In this document: positions 7,164 through 15,237 of the stretch, in pieces
Layout: each line of letters starts with the position of its first letter
Position numbering within the stretch: position 1 is the first letter of the stretch
DNA from: Bacteroidaceae bacterium
GTDB lineage: Bacteria; Bacteroidota; Bacteroidia; Bacteroidales; Bacteroidaceae
Reading direction: 5' to 3'
Length of the DNA stretch: 18,817 nucleotides
NCBI GenBank assembly: GCA_902362595.1
Contig: CABIXF010000055.1
Location: 1,569 to 20,385, forward strand
Notes under the pieces: model-generated
The model's input: only the letters and a program-made list of their open reading frames with translations
Database searches by the model: none
Told to the model about the DNA's origin: nothing
Made by a program: the position numbers and the translations under genes

Positions 7164-10100
7164 ATGAGACACAAACATGCAAGTTCTTACAAAAGTAGCA
7201 CCCAACGGTTGGGGAAGGTACTTATGGCCTTCGGCTTAGGCCTTGCCTCCATATTACCTGGAGAAATGTGGGCACAGCAAGTAACCGTACACATCAAACA
7301 AGGCAACCTGGATCAGGCTTTCCAACAAATCATGAAAGGAAACAATATCCAGCTAGTATACAATACGGATGTGGCTTCAAACATTAAATGCAAGGCCTGT
7401 TCATTCCGGAACAGGGAAGTGAACGATGTCATCACGTTCTTGCTGAAAGGAACCAACCTGACTTACACCTACCACAACGGGATTTACACTATTCAGGTAA
7501 AGCAACCTACTCTACGCTCACAGGAAGGATTCATTGCCGGACAAATCCTCGATGAATCCAGAGAAGCCGTGATTGGCGCCACTGTTGTCGTAAAAGAAAC
7601 CCGGCAAGGACTGGCTACCGACATGAATGGCCGGTTCCGCTTGGAACACATTCATTCCAATAACGGGAAAGTCACTTTGCAGATTTCCTATATTGGGAAA
7701 AAAAGTATTGAACAAAAAGTAAAACTCAACTCCACAAACACCTTTATCCTTGAAGAAAACACTCATCTGATGTCGGAAGTTGTTGTCACAGGTTATCAGC
7801 ATATCAGCCGGGAACGGTCGACGGCTGCCTACGGGTTCATCAACTCCGAAAACCTGAACCGACAGATGCACAGTGACCTGAGTTCCTCACTGGAAGGAAA
7901 AATTGCCGGACTCCAGATGAACATCAATCCCAACACCGGCGATATGACTCCGGTACTGAGAGGTGTGGGTACTTTCTCCAGCGAAGTTGGTACCTCACCG
8001 TTGATTGTCATTGACGACATGCCTACCAACATGACCTTGAACGACATCAACCCCTACAACGTGGAAAGCATTACTGTATTGAAAGATGCAGCGGCAGCCA
8101 GTATTTATGGAGCATTAGCCGCCAACGGAGTAATTGTGGTCACCACCAAACAGGCAAGCCAGGAAAAGACTGCCGTCAATATAAATGCAGACTGGTTCAT
8201 TACCACCAAGCCCCGCTTTGACAATCTTCATCTGGCCTCTACGAGTGACATCATCGATTATCAGACGGCGGTATTCAATGACAATGTAGCAGAAGCCGGC
8301 AGTATTGAAAACTTTCTGTCCAGCTACCGGTCAGGATACTATAATCCTTTATTTCAATTGTATCAGGACCAATCCACTGGCAAGCTAAGCCAAGAAGAAG
8401 TCAATGCTACCCTCAGTCAATGGAGAAACAACGATTATTATAAAGAATTCCGGGATAATGCCTGGAGAACTTCTCTGCGCCAGCGTTACAACATCAACAT
8501 TTCGCAGAAACGAGGAAAAAGCAACCATTACACCTCTTTCAGCTACGAAAAAGAAAAAGGACGTATCATTTCAGAAAGCAATGACCGGTTCTCCTTATAC
8601 TACAAATCCAATTATGCCCTCACCCATTGGCTGACATTGAACCTCGGCATCGATGCGAACCTAAGCCATGGCAATACCGCCAACGGTGCTTATACCAGCT
8701 ATACCCTGCAACAACGATATGAACGCATACTCGACGCCGATGGAAACCGGTACATCAGTCCCTATGTCAATGTAAGCGGATATACCGGCAGCGCTTATAA
8801 TGGCAGCGTAGTCAGCATGTATGAAAACACGGAGCCCTACAAATCATTCGGATTCAATGTGCTTGATGCCTTGTACGAAGGAATGACAGAGACACAAGAT
8901 TTAAGCATACGTCCTTTCTTCAGTCTGCAGGCCAAGTTCCTGAAAATGTTCACCTACAACCTGATGTATCAATATGAATGGAACTACGGACAAAGTGAAT
9001 TATTTGATTCCGTAGATTCTTATCAGATGCGCATGACCTACAACAGTATGATTGATACAGACGGCGTATCCCACATGCCCGACGGAGGACGTTTATACCG
9101 TTCAGAACTGGGCAGCCGCCGCTACATTCTGCGTAATCAGATTAATTTTGACAAAACGTGGAAAGACCATACCGTAACAGCCATCGCCGGATTGGAATTT
9201 CGGGAAAACAAAATTCCCAAACCCATCCTGCAGTTACTCTATGGATACGACCCACAAACACTGACGTCCGACATCATGAACTGGCAGGACTTTGAAGACG
9301 GTGTGGGCACCAGTGCCTTGTCTGGTTCTACCATCAAACTAAACGGACTGCCCAACACGTTGCAGGAAACCCGTCACCGATACGCCTCATTCTATTCCAA
9401 TGCCAACTATTCCTACAAGTCAAAATACAACATCTCAGGAAGTTTGCGCTGGGACCAAGCCGACCTGTTCGGATTGGACATCCGTAACCAGCGTCATCCG
9501 TTGTGGTCTGTCGGAGGTTCATGGACTTTATCGGAAGAATCTTTCTTGAAAAACATTGACTGGCTGAATTACTTGAAACTACGTGTTACCTATGGTATCA
9601 ACGGAAACGTAGACCAAAGTTCTACCACCTACTTTGTGGTCAAGCAAAAAGTGCAGAGTAACCCCATCAAGACCAATTATCTCACGTATGAAGACGATGA
9701 CTTGCCTAATCCACAATTGCGATGGGAAAAGACAGCGACTTATAATATGGGACTCGACTTCCGTTTTTTGAACGACAAAATCAGAGGTAGTATTGAATAC
9801 TATAATCGTAGTGCCTCCGACCTACTTGTCAGACGTTACATGGATCCTACTATCGGCGCTGACTCACGCGTGGTCAACAACGGAAAGATGCGTAACCGAG
9901 GAGTGGAATTGTCTTTGATGCTGGATATCGTCCGGAAAAAAGACTGGAACATGGGCGTGGACTTTAACTTTTCATACAACAAAAACAAGATGACTAAAGT
10001 AGACCACGATGCGACGGCTTCATCTACCAGCTTCATTCTGAGTCCGCAAAACTATTTCATCGAAGGAACCAGCTACAATACGTTATGGGCCTATCGCATA

Positions 10101-10745
10101 GACCGCATAGAAAACGGGTATCCGATTGCGGTAGATAAAGACGGAAATGACTTGATTACATTTAATGAAGATGGAACGGTCAAAGACATCAAAACAACGA
10201 TGCAAGGAACGGAGAATTTGGTGAATATGGGTACACTGACCCCAAAATACAACGGTTCCTTCACTTGGAGAATCGGTTATAAAAACATTGACTTCAATGC
10301 ATTCTTTGTGTTTGCCGGCGGTCACAAGATGCGTAACTGCGTCATCAGCATGAACGATATGGCAGGTTCTCAAACCATCGAAGAAATAGCGGCGCGATGG
10401 GATGCCGATAATCCCAATGCCAATGTACGTATGTACATGGATATGCCGACTGAAAACCGGACCTATGCCAGCACCCTCGACAACTGGTGGAAATATGGCA
10501 ATCTCAATGTAAAAGACGCTGATTATTTCAAGCTGCGCAGCCTGAGCATAGGATACACCATGCCTACCTTTATCTGTAAGAAGATGCGACTCAATTCCTT
10601 GCGTTTCAAGTTTCAGGTAGATAATTTGTTCACATGGTGCAAAGCAGGCAAAGGAATCGACCCAGAAAGCTATAGTCTGAACTCTGGAACACGAGGAATG
10701 GCTATTCCTAGAACGTATTCCATCGGTATTTCAACAAGTTTCTAA
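7164..10745 (+). CDS. SusC/RagA-family TonB-linked outer membrane transporter with STN domain
   Basis: This 1193-residue outer-membrane protein begins with a signal peptide (about 1-37, ending MWA|QQ). A secretin/TonB short N-terminal (STN) signalling domain follows at about 40-112, then a CarboxypepD_reg-like domain (about 123-196), a TonB-box-like MSEVVVTG (203-210), a plug (about 215-328, with LRGVGTFS and ESITVLKDAAAASIYGALAANG), and a beta-barrel to a terminal phenylalanine. With its SusD partner it should import oligomers across the outer membrane in a TonB-dependent way. The STN domain marks it as a transducer that signals to FecR. The substrate is not readable from the sequence; the protease encoded downstream suggests peptides rather than glycans. 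Confidence 0.95.
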   Translation: MRHKHASSYKSSTQRLGKVLMAFGLGLASILPGEMWAQQVTVHIKQGNLDQAFQQIMKGNNIQLVYNTDVASNIKCKACSFRNREVNDVITFLLKGTNLTYTYHNGIYTIQVKQPTLRSQEGFIAGQILDESREAVIGATVVVKETRQGLATDMNGRFRLEHIHSNNGKVTLQISYIGKKSIEQKVKLNSTNTFILEENTHLMSEVVVTGYQHISRERSTAAYGFINSENLNRQMHSDLSSSLEGKIAGLQMNINPNTGDMTPVLRGVGTFSSEVGTSPLIVIDDMPTNMTLNDINPYNVESITVLKDAAAASIYGALAANGVIVVTTKQASQEKTAVNINADWFITTKPRFDNLHLASTSDIIDYQTAVFNDNVAEAGSIENFLSSYRSGYYNPLFQLYQDQSTGKLSQEEVNATLSQWRNNDYYKEFRDNAWRTSLRQRYNINISQKRGKSNHYTSFSYEKEKGRIISESNDRFSLYYKSNYALTHWLTLNLGIDANLSHGNTANGAYTSYTLQQRYERILDADGNRYISPYVNVSGYTGSAYNGSVVSMYENTEPYKSFGFNVLDALYEGMTETQDLSIRPFFSLQAKFLKMFTYNLMYQYEWNYGQSELFDSVDSYQMRMTYNSMIDTDGVSHMPDGGRLYRSELGSRRYILRNQINFDKTWKDHTVTAIAGLEFRENKIPKPILQLLYGYDPQTLTSDIMNWQDFEDGVGTSALSGSTIKLNGLPNTLQETRHRYASFYSNANYSYKSKYNISGSLRWDQADLFGLDIRNQRHPLWSVGGSWTLSEESFLKNIDWLNYLKLRVTYGINGNVDQSSTTYFVVKQKVQSNPIKTNYLTYEDDDLPNPQLRWEKTATYNMGLDFRFLNDKIRGSIEYYNRSASDLLVRRYMDPTIGADSRVVNNGKMRNRGVELSLMLDIVRKKDWNMGVDFNFSYNKNKMTKVDHDATASSTSFILSPQNYFIEGTSYNTLWAYRIDRIENGYPIAVDKDGNDLITFNEDGTVKDIKTTMQGTENLVNMGTLTPKYNGSFTWRIGYKNIDFNAFFVFAGGHKMRNCVISMNDMAGSQTIEEIAARWDADNPNANVRMYMDMPTENRTYASTLDNWWKYGNLNVKDADYFKLRSLSIGYTMPTFICKKMRLNSLRFKFQVDNLFTWCKAGKGIDPESYSLNSGTRGMAIPRTYSIGISTSF

Positions 10746-10766
10746 CTTTATATAAAACAGACAATT

Positions 10767-12194
10767 ATGCATAAGCTCATTTATATTCTCTTGTCTTGTA
10801 TTACATTGGGACTTATATCCTGTGAACAATACATTGACATCACTCCAACAGGTAAAAAAACGGTTGATTCAACAGCCACTTATTATGACCTGATTGTATT
10901 GCCCAACAGATGTTATTATCCTTCTGCTTTTGCTCTTCTCAGTGATAACACGTGGGCCAAAGAATCCAATATCATAGGAAATGAATTTATCAGTTGGGAC
11001 GGAATCAATATGACCTTCAACGAAGCAGCCGACCGAAAAGAATTAAGTGACAACAACTTATATGCCAACTGTTATTCCTACATTCTTCGCTCAAATATCG
11101 TCATTTCACTGATAGACGAAAGTCTGGGCAATCCGGAACTCAAGGAAGTAGCCAAAGCGGAAGCCAGAATCTTCAGGGCATGGGACCACTTTATTCTAAT
11201 CAATACCTTTGCCAAGGCATATAATCCTGCTACCGCTGCTACAGATGGAGGCGTAGCCATTATGGATAAATATGACTTGGAAGCGGTACCGGTCAAATCA
11301 ACGGTAGCCGAAGTCTACGATTTCATCATCCGAGATATAGAAGAGGCGCTCCCCTATCTGCAGGAGAATCCGTCGAATGTATACCACCCGTCCAAAGCCT
11401 TCGGCTATGCCCTGGCAGCCAAAGTCTATCTGTTCCATCATGATTGGGAAAAAGCCAAAAACGCGGCAGAAGAGTCATTGAAATTGAAAAGTGACCTGAT
11501 TGACTACGTCGCCCTGGAAAACAATGGAGGTCCATTATCGGATAATACCTATGCAAAAGGCGGCAATCCGGAAGTATTAAACTATGCCTACATGGGAAGC
11601 TATTCCGACAACCCGACCTACTGCTACGGTATGATCAGCCCTGAACTCGTTCAGCTATTCGATGAAAACGATACACGCTTCACAATGTTTTTCCGCACAA
11701 CAGGCAACAGTCCTTATTATTTTGATGAAGGTTCAGGAGCAGCCCTTTGGAACTCTTCCATCACGTATTCAAAATTCCAATATATGACTGTCGGCATGCG
11801 TACAGCCGAAGTATACCTGATTCTAGCCGAAGCGAAAGCTCGCCTGAATGATTTGGATGGAGCCATGCAGGCATTGTGCGACTTGAGAGTCAAACGCATC
11901 AAAGGAGAAGAAGCCGTTCCTTCACAGCCTTCAACTAAAGAGGAGATGGTCCGACTTGTCATTGACGAACGGAGAAAAGAACTTTTGTTCGGATTCAACC
12001 GTTTCTGGGACTTGAAAAGATTGAACACGGAACCGGAATATGCCAAGACGCAAACCCGTCGTTTCCCGCTGGTATCCACCGAGGTTCCCAGTCAGACCTA
12101 TACTTTGGCGCCCGATTCACGCTTGTACGTCATTCCGTTCCCCAAAGATGCACGCACAAAGAACCCGAATTTAACACTCAACACCGATGAATAA
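10767..12194 (+). CDS. SusD/RagB-family surface lipoprotein
   Basis: This 475-residue lipoprotein forms the substrate-capturing lid over the SusC barrel. A short signal peptide ends in a lipobox, LISC, with the lipidated cysteine at residue 19. The middle has the helical TPR-like SusD core (for example FRAWDHFILINTFAKAYNP and STVAEVYDFIIRDIEEALPYLQE). The C-terminus shows the RagB/SusD signature (DERRKELLFGFNRFWDLKR, then VIPFPKDARTKNPNLTLN). It is slightly shorter than the usual 500-600 residues but looks complete. It begins 21 bp after susC, and its stop codon overlaps the start of the metalloprotease gene by 8 bp. Confidence 0.94.
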   Translation: MHKLIYILLSCITLGLISCEQYIDITPTGKKTVDSTATYYDLIVLPNRCYYPSAFALLSDNTWAKESNIIGNEFISWDGINMTFNEAADRKELSDNNLYANCYSYILRSNIVISLIDESLGNPELKEVAKAEARIFRAWDHFILINTFAKAYNPATAATDGGVAIMDKYDLEAVPVKSTVAEVYDFIIRDIEEALPYLQENPSNVYHPSKAFGYALAAKVYLFHHDWEKAKNAAEESLKLKSDLIDYVALENNGGPLSDNTYAKGGNPEVLNYAYMGSYSDNPTYCYGMISPELVQLFDENDTRFTMFFRTTGNSPYYFDEGSGAALWNSSITYSKFQYMTVGMRTAEVYLILAEAKARLNDLDGAMQALCDLRVKRIKGEEAVPSQPSTKEEMVRLVIDERRKELLFGFNRFWDLKRLNTEPEYAKTQTRRFPLVSTEVPSQTYTLAPDSRLYVIPFPKDARTKNPNLTLNTDE

Positions 12195-14685
12195 TAGAAA
12201 ACAGATGTACAGACAATTACTCATAGCCGCATTGACCGGACTGGCTTTTCAGCCGGTCAGTGTTTCTCTCTATGCTTATCCGGCAAAAGCCTCTTCTCAT
12301 CTCGCCCAGGCAGACACCACCAAGGTGAGTGAAGATGAATATACCAAACTTGTAAAAGATGACCACAGCGAAAAGGTGGGAATGTTCACCGTTCGTCATA
12401 TTAAAGACGACTGGTATTTTGAGGTACCCGATTCCCTCTTAAAACGCCACATACTGGCAGTCACCCGCTTTAAAGCCGTTCCCCAAGGCTTCAATTTATT
12501 GAGTGGAGAAGAAGTGAATCATTGCGTAATCTATTTGGAACAACATGACACCAAAACTTTATTTCTAAGAGAATACGTACAAACCCAGTTTGCAGAAGAT
12601 AAAGACCATATTTCACAATCACTGAAGGAATCAACCGTCGACCCGATTATCAGCAAATTCACGGTAATCGGACGTAATCCTAAAACTCATGCACAACTCA
12701 TCAAAGTGACCAGTTTCTTTCTGGAAGATAACCAAGTATGTGGTTTTACGACCAATGATAAAAAAATCCTGAACGTAAACAGTATTCAAAAAGACTACTG
12801 CTTTATGGATACCGTCAAGACGTATCCTATCAATACGGAGGTACAGACCTTGCGTACGTATGCGGTGTCATCAGGAAAATATCCAGCTGCACAAAGCGGA
12901 AAAGTCACACTCAAGCTGAATACCAGTATGGTACTGCTCCCTAAAACACCTATGCGTCCGCGTCTGGCAGACAATCGGGTAGGCTATTTCCAGAATGCTT
13001 TTACCATTTTCTCCGACACACAACAAAAGACCGAGGCCGAAAGCCTGATTCACCGTTACCGGCTGGAACCCAAAGACCCAGCCCGTTACGCCAAAGGATT
13101 GCCGACCGAGCCGAAGCATCCCATTGTCTACTACATCGACCCAGCCACACCGGCCAAATGGATTCCTTACCTGAAAGCGGGAGTGGAAGACTGGAATGTA
13201 GCATTCGAAGCCGCCGGATTCAAGAATGCCATTATAGCTAAAGAATGGCCCAACGATTCCACGATGAGTCTGGACGATGCACGGTTCAGCGTGATACGCT
13301 ACCTTCCTTCCGAGAAAGAAAATGCATACGGTCCCCGCATTGTAGACCCACGTAGCGGAGAAATTATCGAAAGTCATATCTGCTGGTACCATAACGTAAT
13401 GAACCTGTTGAAAAAATGGTATATGGTGCAATGCGGTCCTTTGGACAAACGCGCACGTACTATGAATTTTGATGACGAACTGATGGGGACCTTGATTCGT
13501 TTTGTATCTTCCCACGAAGTAGGTCACTCCCTCGGCTTGCGTCATAACATGATAGCCAGTTCAGCTACCCCCGTGGAGAACCTGCGTAACAAGAAATGGG
13601 TAGAAAAGAACGGACATACAGTCTCTATTATGGACTATGCCCGTTTCAACTATGTAGCGCAACCCGAAGACCATATCTCCCCGAAAGGGTTGTTTCCACG
13701 TATCGGAGTATACGACAAATGGGCAATTGACTGGGGATACAGATGGCATCCGGAGTTTAAGGACCCAGAGGATGAAAAACACGCTTTACGCACTCTTGTC
13801 ACTCAGAAGCTGAAAGCAGACCCACGCCTGTTCTATGTAGGAGATGAAGGAAAAGGCAACGATCCAAGAAGCCAGAGCGAGGATCTGGGCGACAACAACA
13901 TGAAGGCCAATGAATATGGTATCCAGAACCTGAAGCGAGTGATGGAACATATTACAGAGTGGACACACCAGCCGGATGAACAATACGACGACCTGAATAC
14001 AATTTATAATGCCGTAAGAGCCCAATACATACGCTACATCGGACATGTACAGAAAAATATCGGACGCTATTACCAAGGCAATCTTCCCGGCTCCAGATTT
14101 AAGGACTGGGTTCCTGCTTCCAGACAAAAAGAAGCCATAGAATGGTTTGGCCGGAATCTGTTTGAAGCACCTCTCTGGTTGTATCCGCAAGATGTGCTGG
14201 AACATATTTCCAAGGTAGATCCCGTCACAGAAATCTTCGACCGTCAAAGTTCTGTCATCTCATTTCTACTGGCTCCCGGACTGCTCTGCAACCTGCATAA
14301 TGCATCCTTTGTGGCCTCAGAACCTTATCCTGTGGATAAATACCTGAAAGATGTGTTCAATGCTATTTGGAAGCCAATAGAGTCCTCTCCGGAGCGTGTC
14401 AATTATTACACACGGCAGATGGAGCGCATGTATGTATCCTTCCTCCTCAACATGCTGGTTCCCCAAAGTGAAGAATCCCGGAAGGCCAATACTGCATTTT
14501 CACGTTCCGATGCCAAGCTCTATGTAGAGTCTCATCTGGATGATGTTGAATCCTATTTGGATGCGCACCTGGCCCAAAAAGAAGAATCATTATTGAACCA
14601 ACGCCATTTTGCTGCGTTAAAGAGAGAGGTAGAGAAATTCAAACAAGATTATTATAAAGAAAAGACAAACGGTTCTAAGAATTAA
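12187..14685 (+). CDS. Exported zinc metalloprotease, met-zincin (DUF5117/DUF4953 type)
   Basis: This 832-residue secreted or envelope-associated zinc peptidase starts with a basic, hydrophobic N-terminus that looks like a signal peptide (about 1-30). A conserved N-terminal region follows (about 48-95, GMFTVRHIKDDWYFEVPDSL), typical of the DUF5118/DUF5117 part of this family. The catalytic domain carries HEVGHSLGLRH, with zinc ligands H443, H447 and H453 and general base E444, and a Met-turn methionine at M482 (SIMDY). All key residues are present, so it is predicted active. The lack of a lipobox leaves periplasmic versus surface location open. The ATG lies inside the end of susD (shared ATGAATAA), which implies translational coupling. 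An alternative start is M7 at 12205. It probably trims proteins or peptides delivered by, or for, SusCD; this role is inferred. Confidence 0.9.
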   Translation: MNNRKQMYRQLLIAALTGLAFQPVSVSLYAYPAKASSHLAQADTTKVSEDEYTKLVKDDHSEKVGMFTVRHIKDDWYFEVPDSLLKRHILAVTRFKAVPQGFNLLSGEEVNHCVIYLEQHDTKTLFLREYVQTQFAEDKDHISQSLKESTVDPIISKFTVIGRNPKTHAQLIKVTSFFLEDNQVCGFTTNDKKILNVNSIQKDYCFMDTVKTYPINTEVQTLRTYAVSSGKYPAAQSGKVTLKLNTSMVLLPKTPMRPRLADNRVGYFQNAFTIFSDTQQKTEAESLIHRYRLEPKDPARYAKGLPTEPKHPIVYYIDPATPAKWIPYLKAGVEDWNVAFEAAGFKNAIIAKEWPNDSTMSLDDARFSVIRYLPSEKENAYGPRIVDPRSGEIIESHICWYHNVMNLLKKWYMVQCGPLDKRARTMNFDDELMGTLIRFVSSHEVGHSLGLRHNMIASSATPVENLRNKKWVEKNGHTVSIMDYARFNYVAQPEDHISPKGLFPRIGVYDKWAIDWGYRWHPEFKDPEDEKHALRTLVTQKLKADPRLFYVGDEGKGNDPRSQSEDLGDNNMKANEYGIQNLKRVMEHITEWTHQPDEQYDDLNTIYNAVRAQYIRYIGHVQKNIGRYYQGNLPGSRFKDWVPASRQKEAIEWFGRNLFEAPLWLYPQDVLEHISKVDPVTEIFDRQSSVISFLLAPGLLCNLHNASFVASEPYPVDKYLKDVFNAIWKPIESSPERVNYYTRQMERMYVSFLLNMLVPQSEESRKANTAFSRSDAKLYVESHLDDVESYLDAHLAQKEESLLNQRHFAALKREVEKFKQDYYKEKTNGSKN

Positions 14686-14702
14686 TCAACTGCATTCATG
14701 AC

Positions 14703-15122
14703 ATGAAACGACTGCATCATTTTCTGATATTTATCTTATCGGTTACAATCCTTTGCCTGAGTACCGGAATGAGTCATATCCATATATGCTCCGACCAGTG
14801 TTGCAAAGCAAAGTCATGCCTGATGCATTCTCCTATACAACCCGACACTGACAGTTGCTGCAAAGCGTCTCCATCTTCAAAGACCACGTCCCAGCAACTG
14901 TCAGCGTCATGCACTTGTTTCCAAATCGATTACACTGCGGAATTTTATTTCAGCCACACAGATTATGTGTTGCCTGCTGTAATGCCCATGGATTTATCAA
15001 CTCCAGTGTTTACATGGTATTTCTTCCCGGTGCAATTTTTCCAGTCCCATCCGATTTTGTCCCATGCTCCTCCGCTGAGTGGCAGAAACAGGCTCATCCG
15101 GCACTCCATTCTGATTATTTAG
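14703..15122 (+). CDS. Small exported Cys/His-rich protein, putative metal-binding
   Basis: I cannot name this 139-residue protein with certainty. It has a hydrophobic N-terminal segment (about 6-22) that reads as a signal peptide or anchor, then a Cys/His-rich stretch: H25, H27, C29, C33, C34, C39, H42, C52, C53, C70 and C72. The C-terminal part is hydrophobic and aromatic, ending in an APPLSGRNRLIRH motif. Small Cys/His-rich proteins of this kind sit directly upstream of TonB receptors of metal-uptake type in Bacteroidales genomes, and the TonB receptor that follows fits that. A role in binding or delivering a soft metal such as copper is inferred. It starts 17 bp after the metalloprotease stop, so read-through from that operon is possible. 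Confidence 0.7.
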   Translation: MKRLHHFLIFILSVTILCLSTGMSHIHICSDQCCKAKSCLMHSPIQPDTDSCCKASPSSKTTSQQLSASCTCFQIDYTAEFYFSHTDYVLPAVMPMDLSTPVFTWYFFPVQFFQSHPILSHAPPLSGRNRLIRHSILII

Positions 15123-15158
15123 CAACCAATCCCTCCACAGGGCAAAATGGAAGATATC

Positions 15159-15192
15159 GTTAGAAACACCCGACGTTTCTAACCGACATGTC
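15159..15192. promoter_or_regulatory. Inverted repeat and palindrome before the TonB receptor
   Basis: GTTAGAAAC (15159-15167) and GTTTCTAAC (15175-15183) form a perfect 9-bp inverted repeat around a 7-nt spacer. Two bases later comes the perfect 8-bp palindrome GACATGTC (15185-15192). No T-run follows, so this is not an ordinary terminator. It may be an operator, or an RNA hairpin in the leader of the receptor gene at 15238. Confidence 0.5.
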
Positions 15193-15237
15193 ATATAAAT
15201 TCCACAATGATTTATGCTATTAATTAGAACAAGTTTT

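Noticed and set aside
12871..13545. A 224-codon antisense frame within the metalloprotease gene
   Set aside because: It has no recognisable domain, signal or promoter and lies opposite the conserved catalytic domain. It is a shadow of the coding strand.
15131..15142. Small inverted repeat CCCT/AGGG after the Cys/His-rich gene
   Set aside because: A 4-bp stem with no T-run is too weak to interpret.
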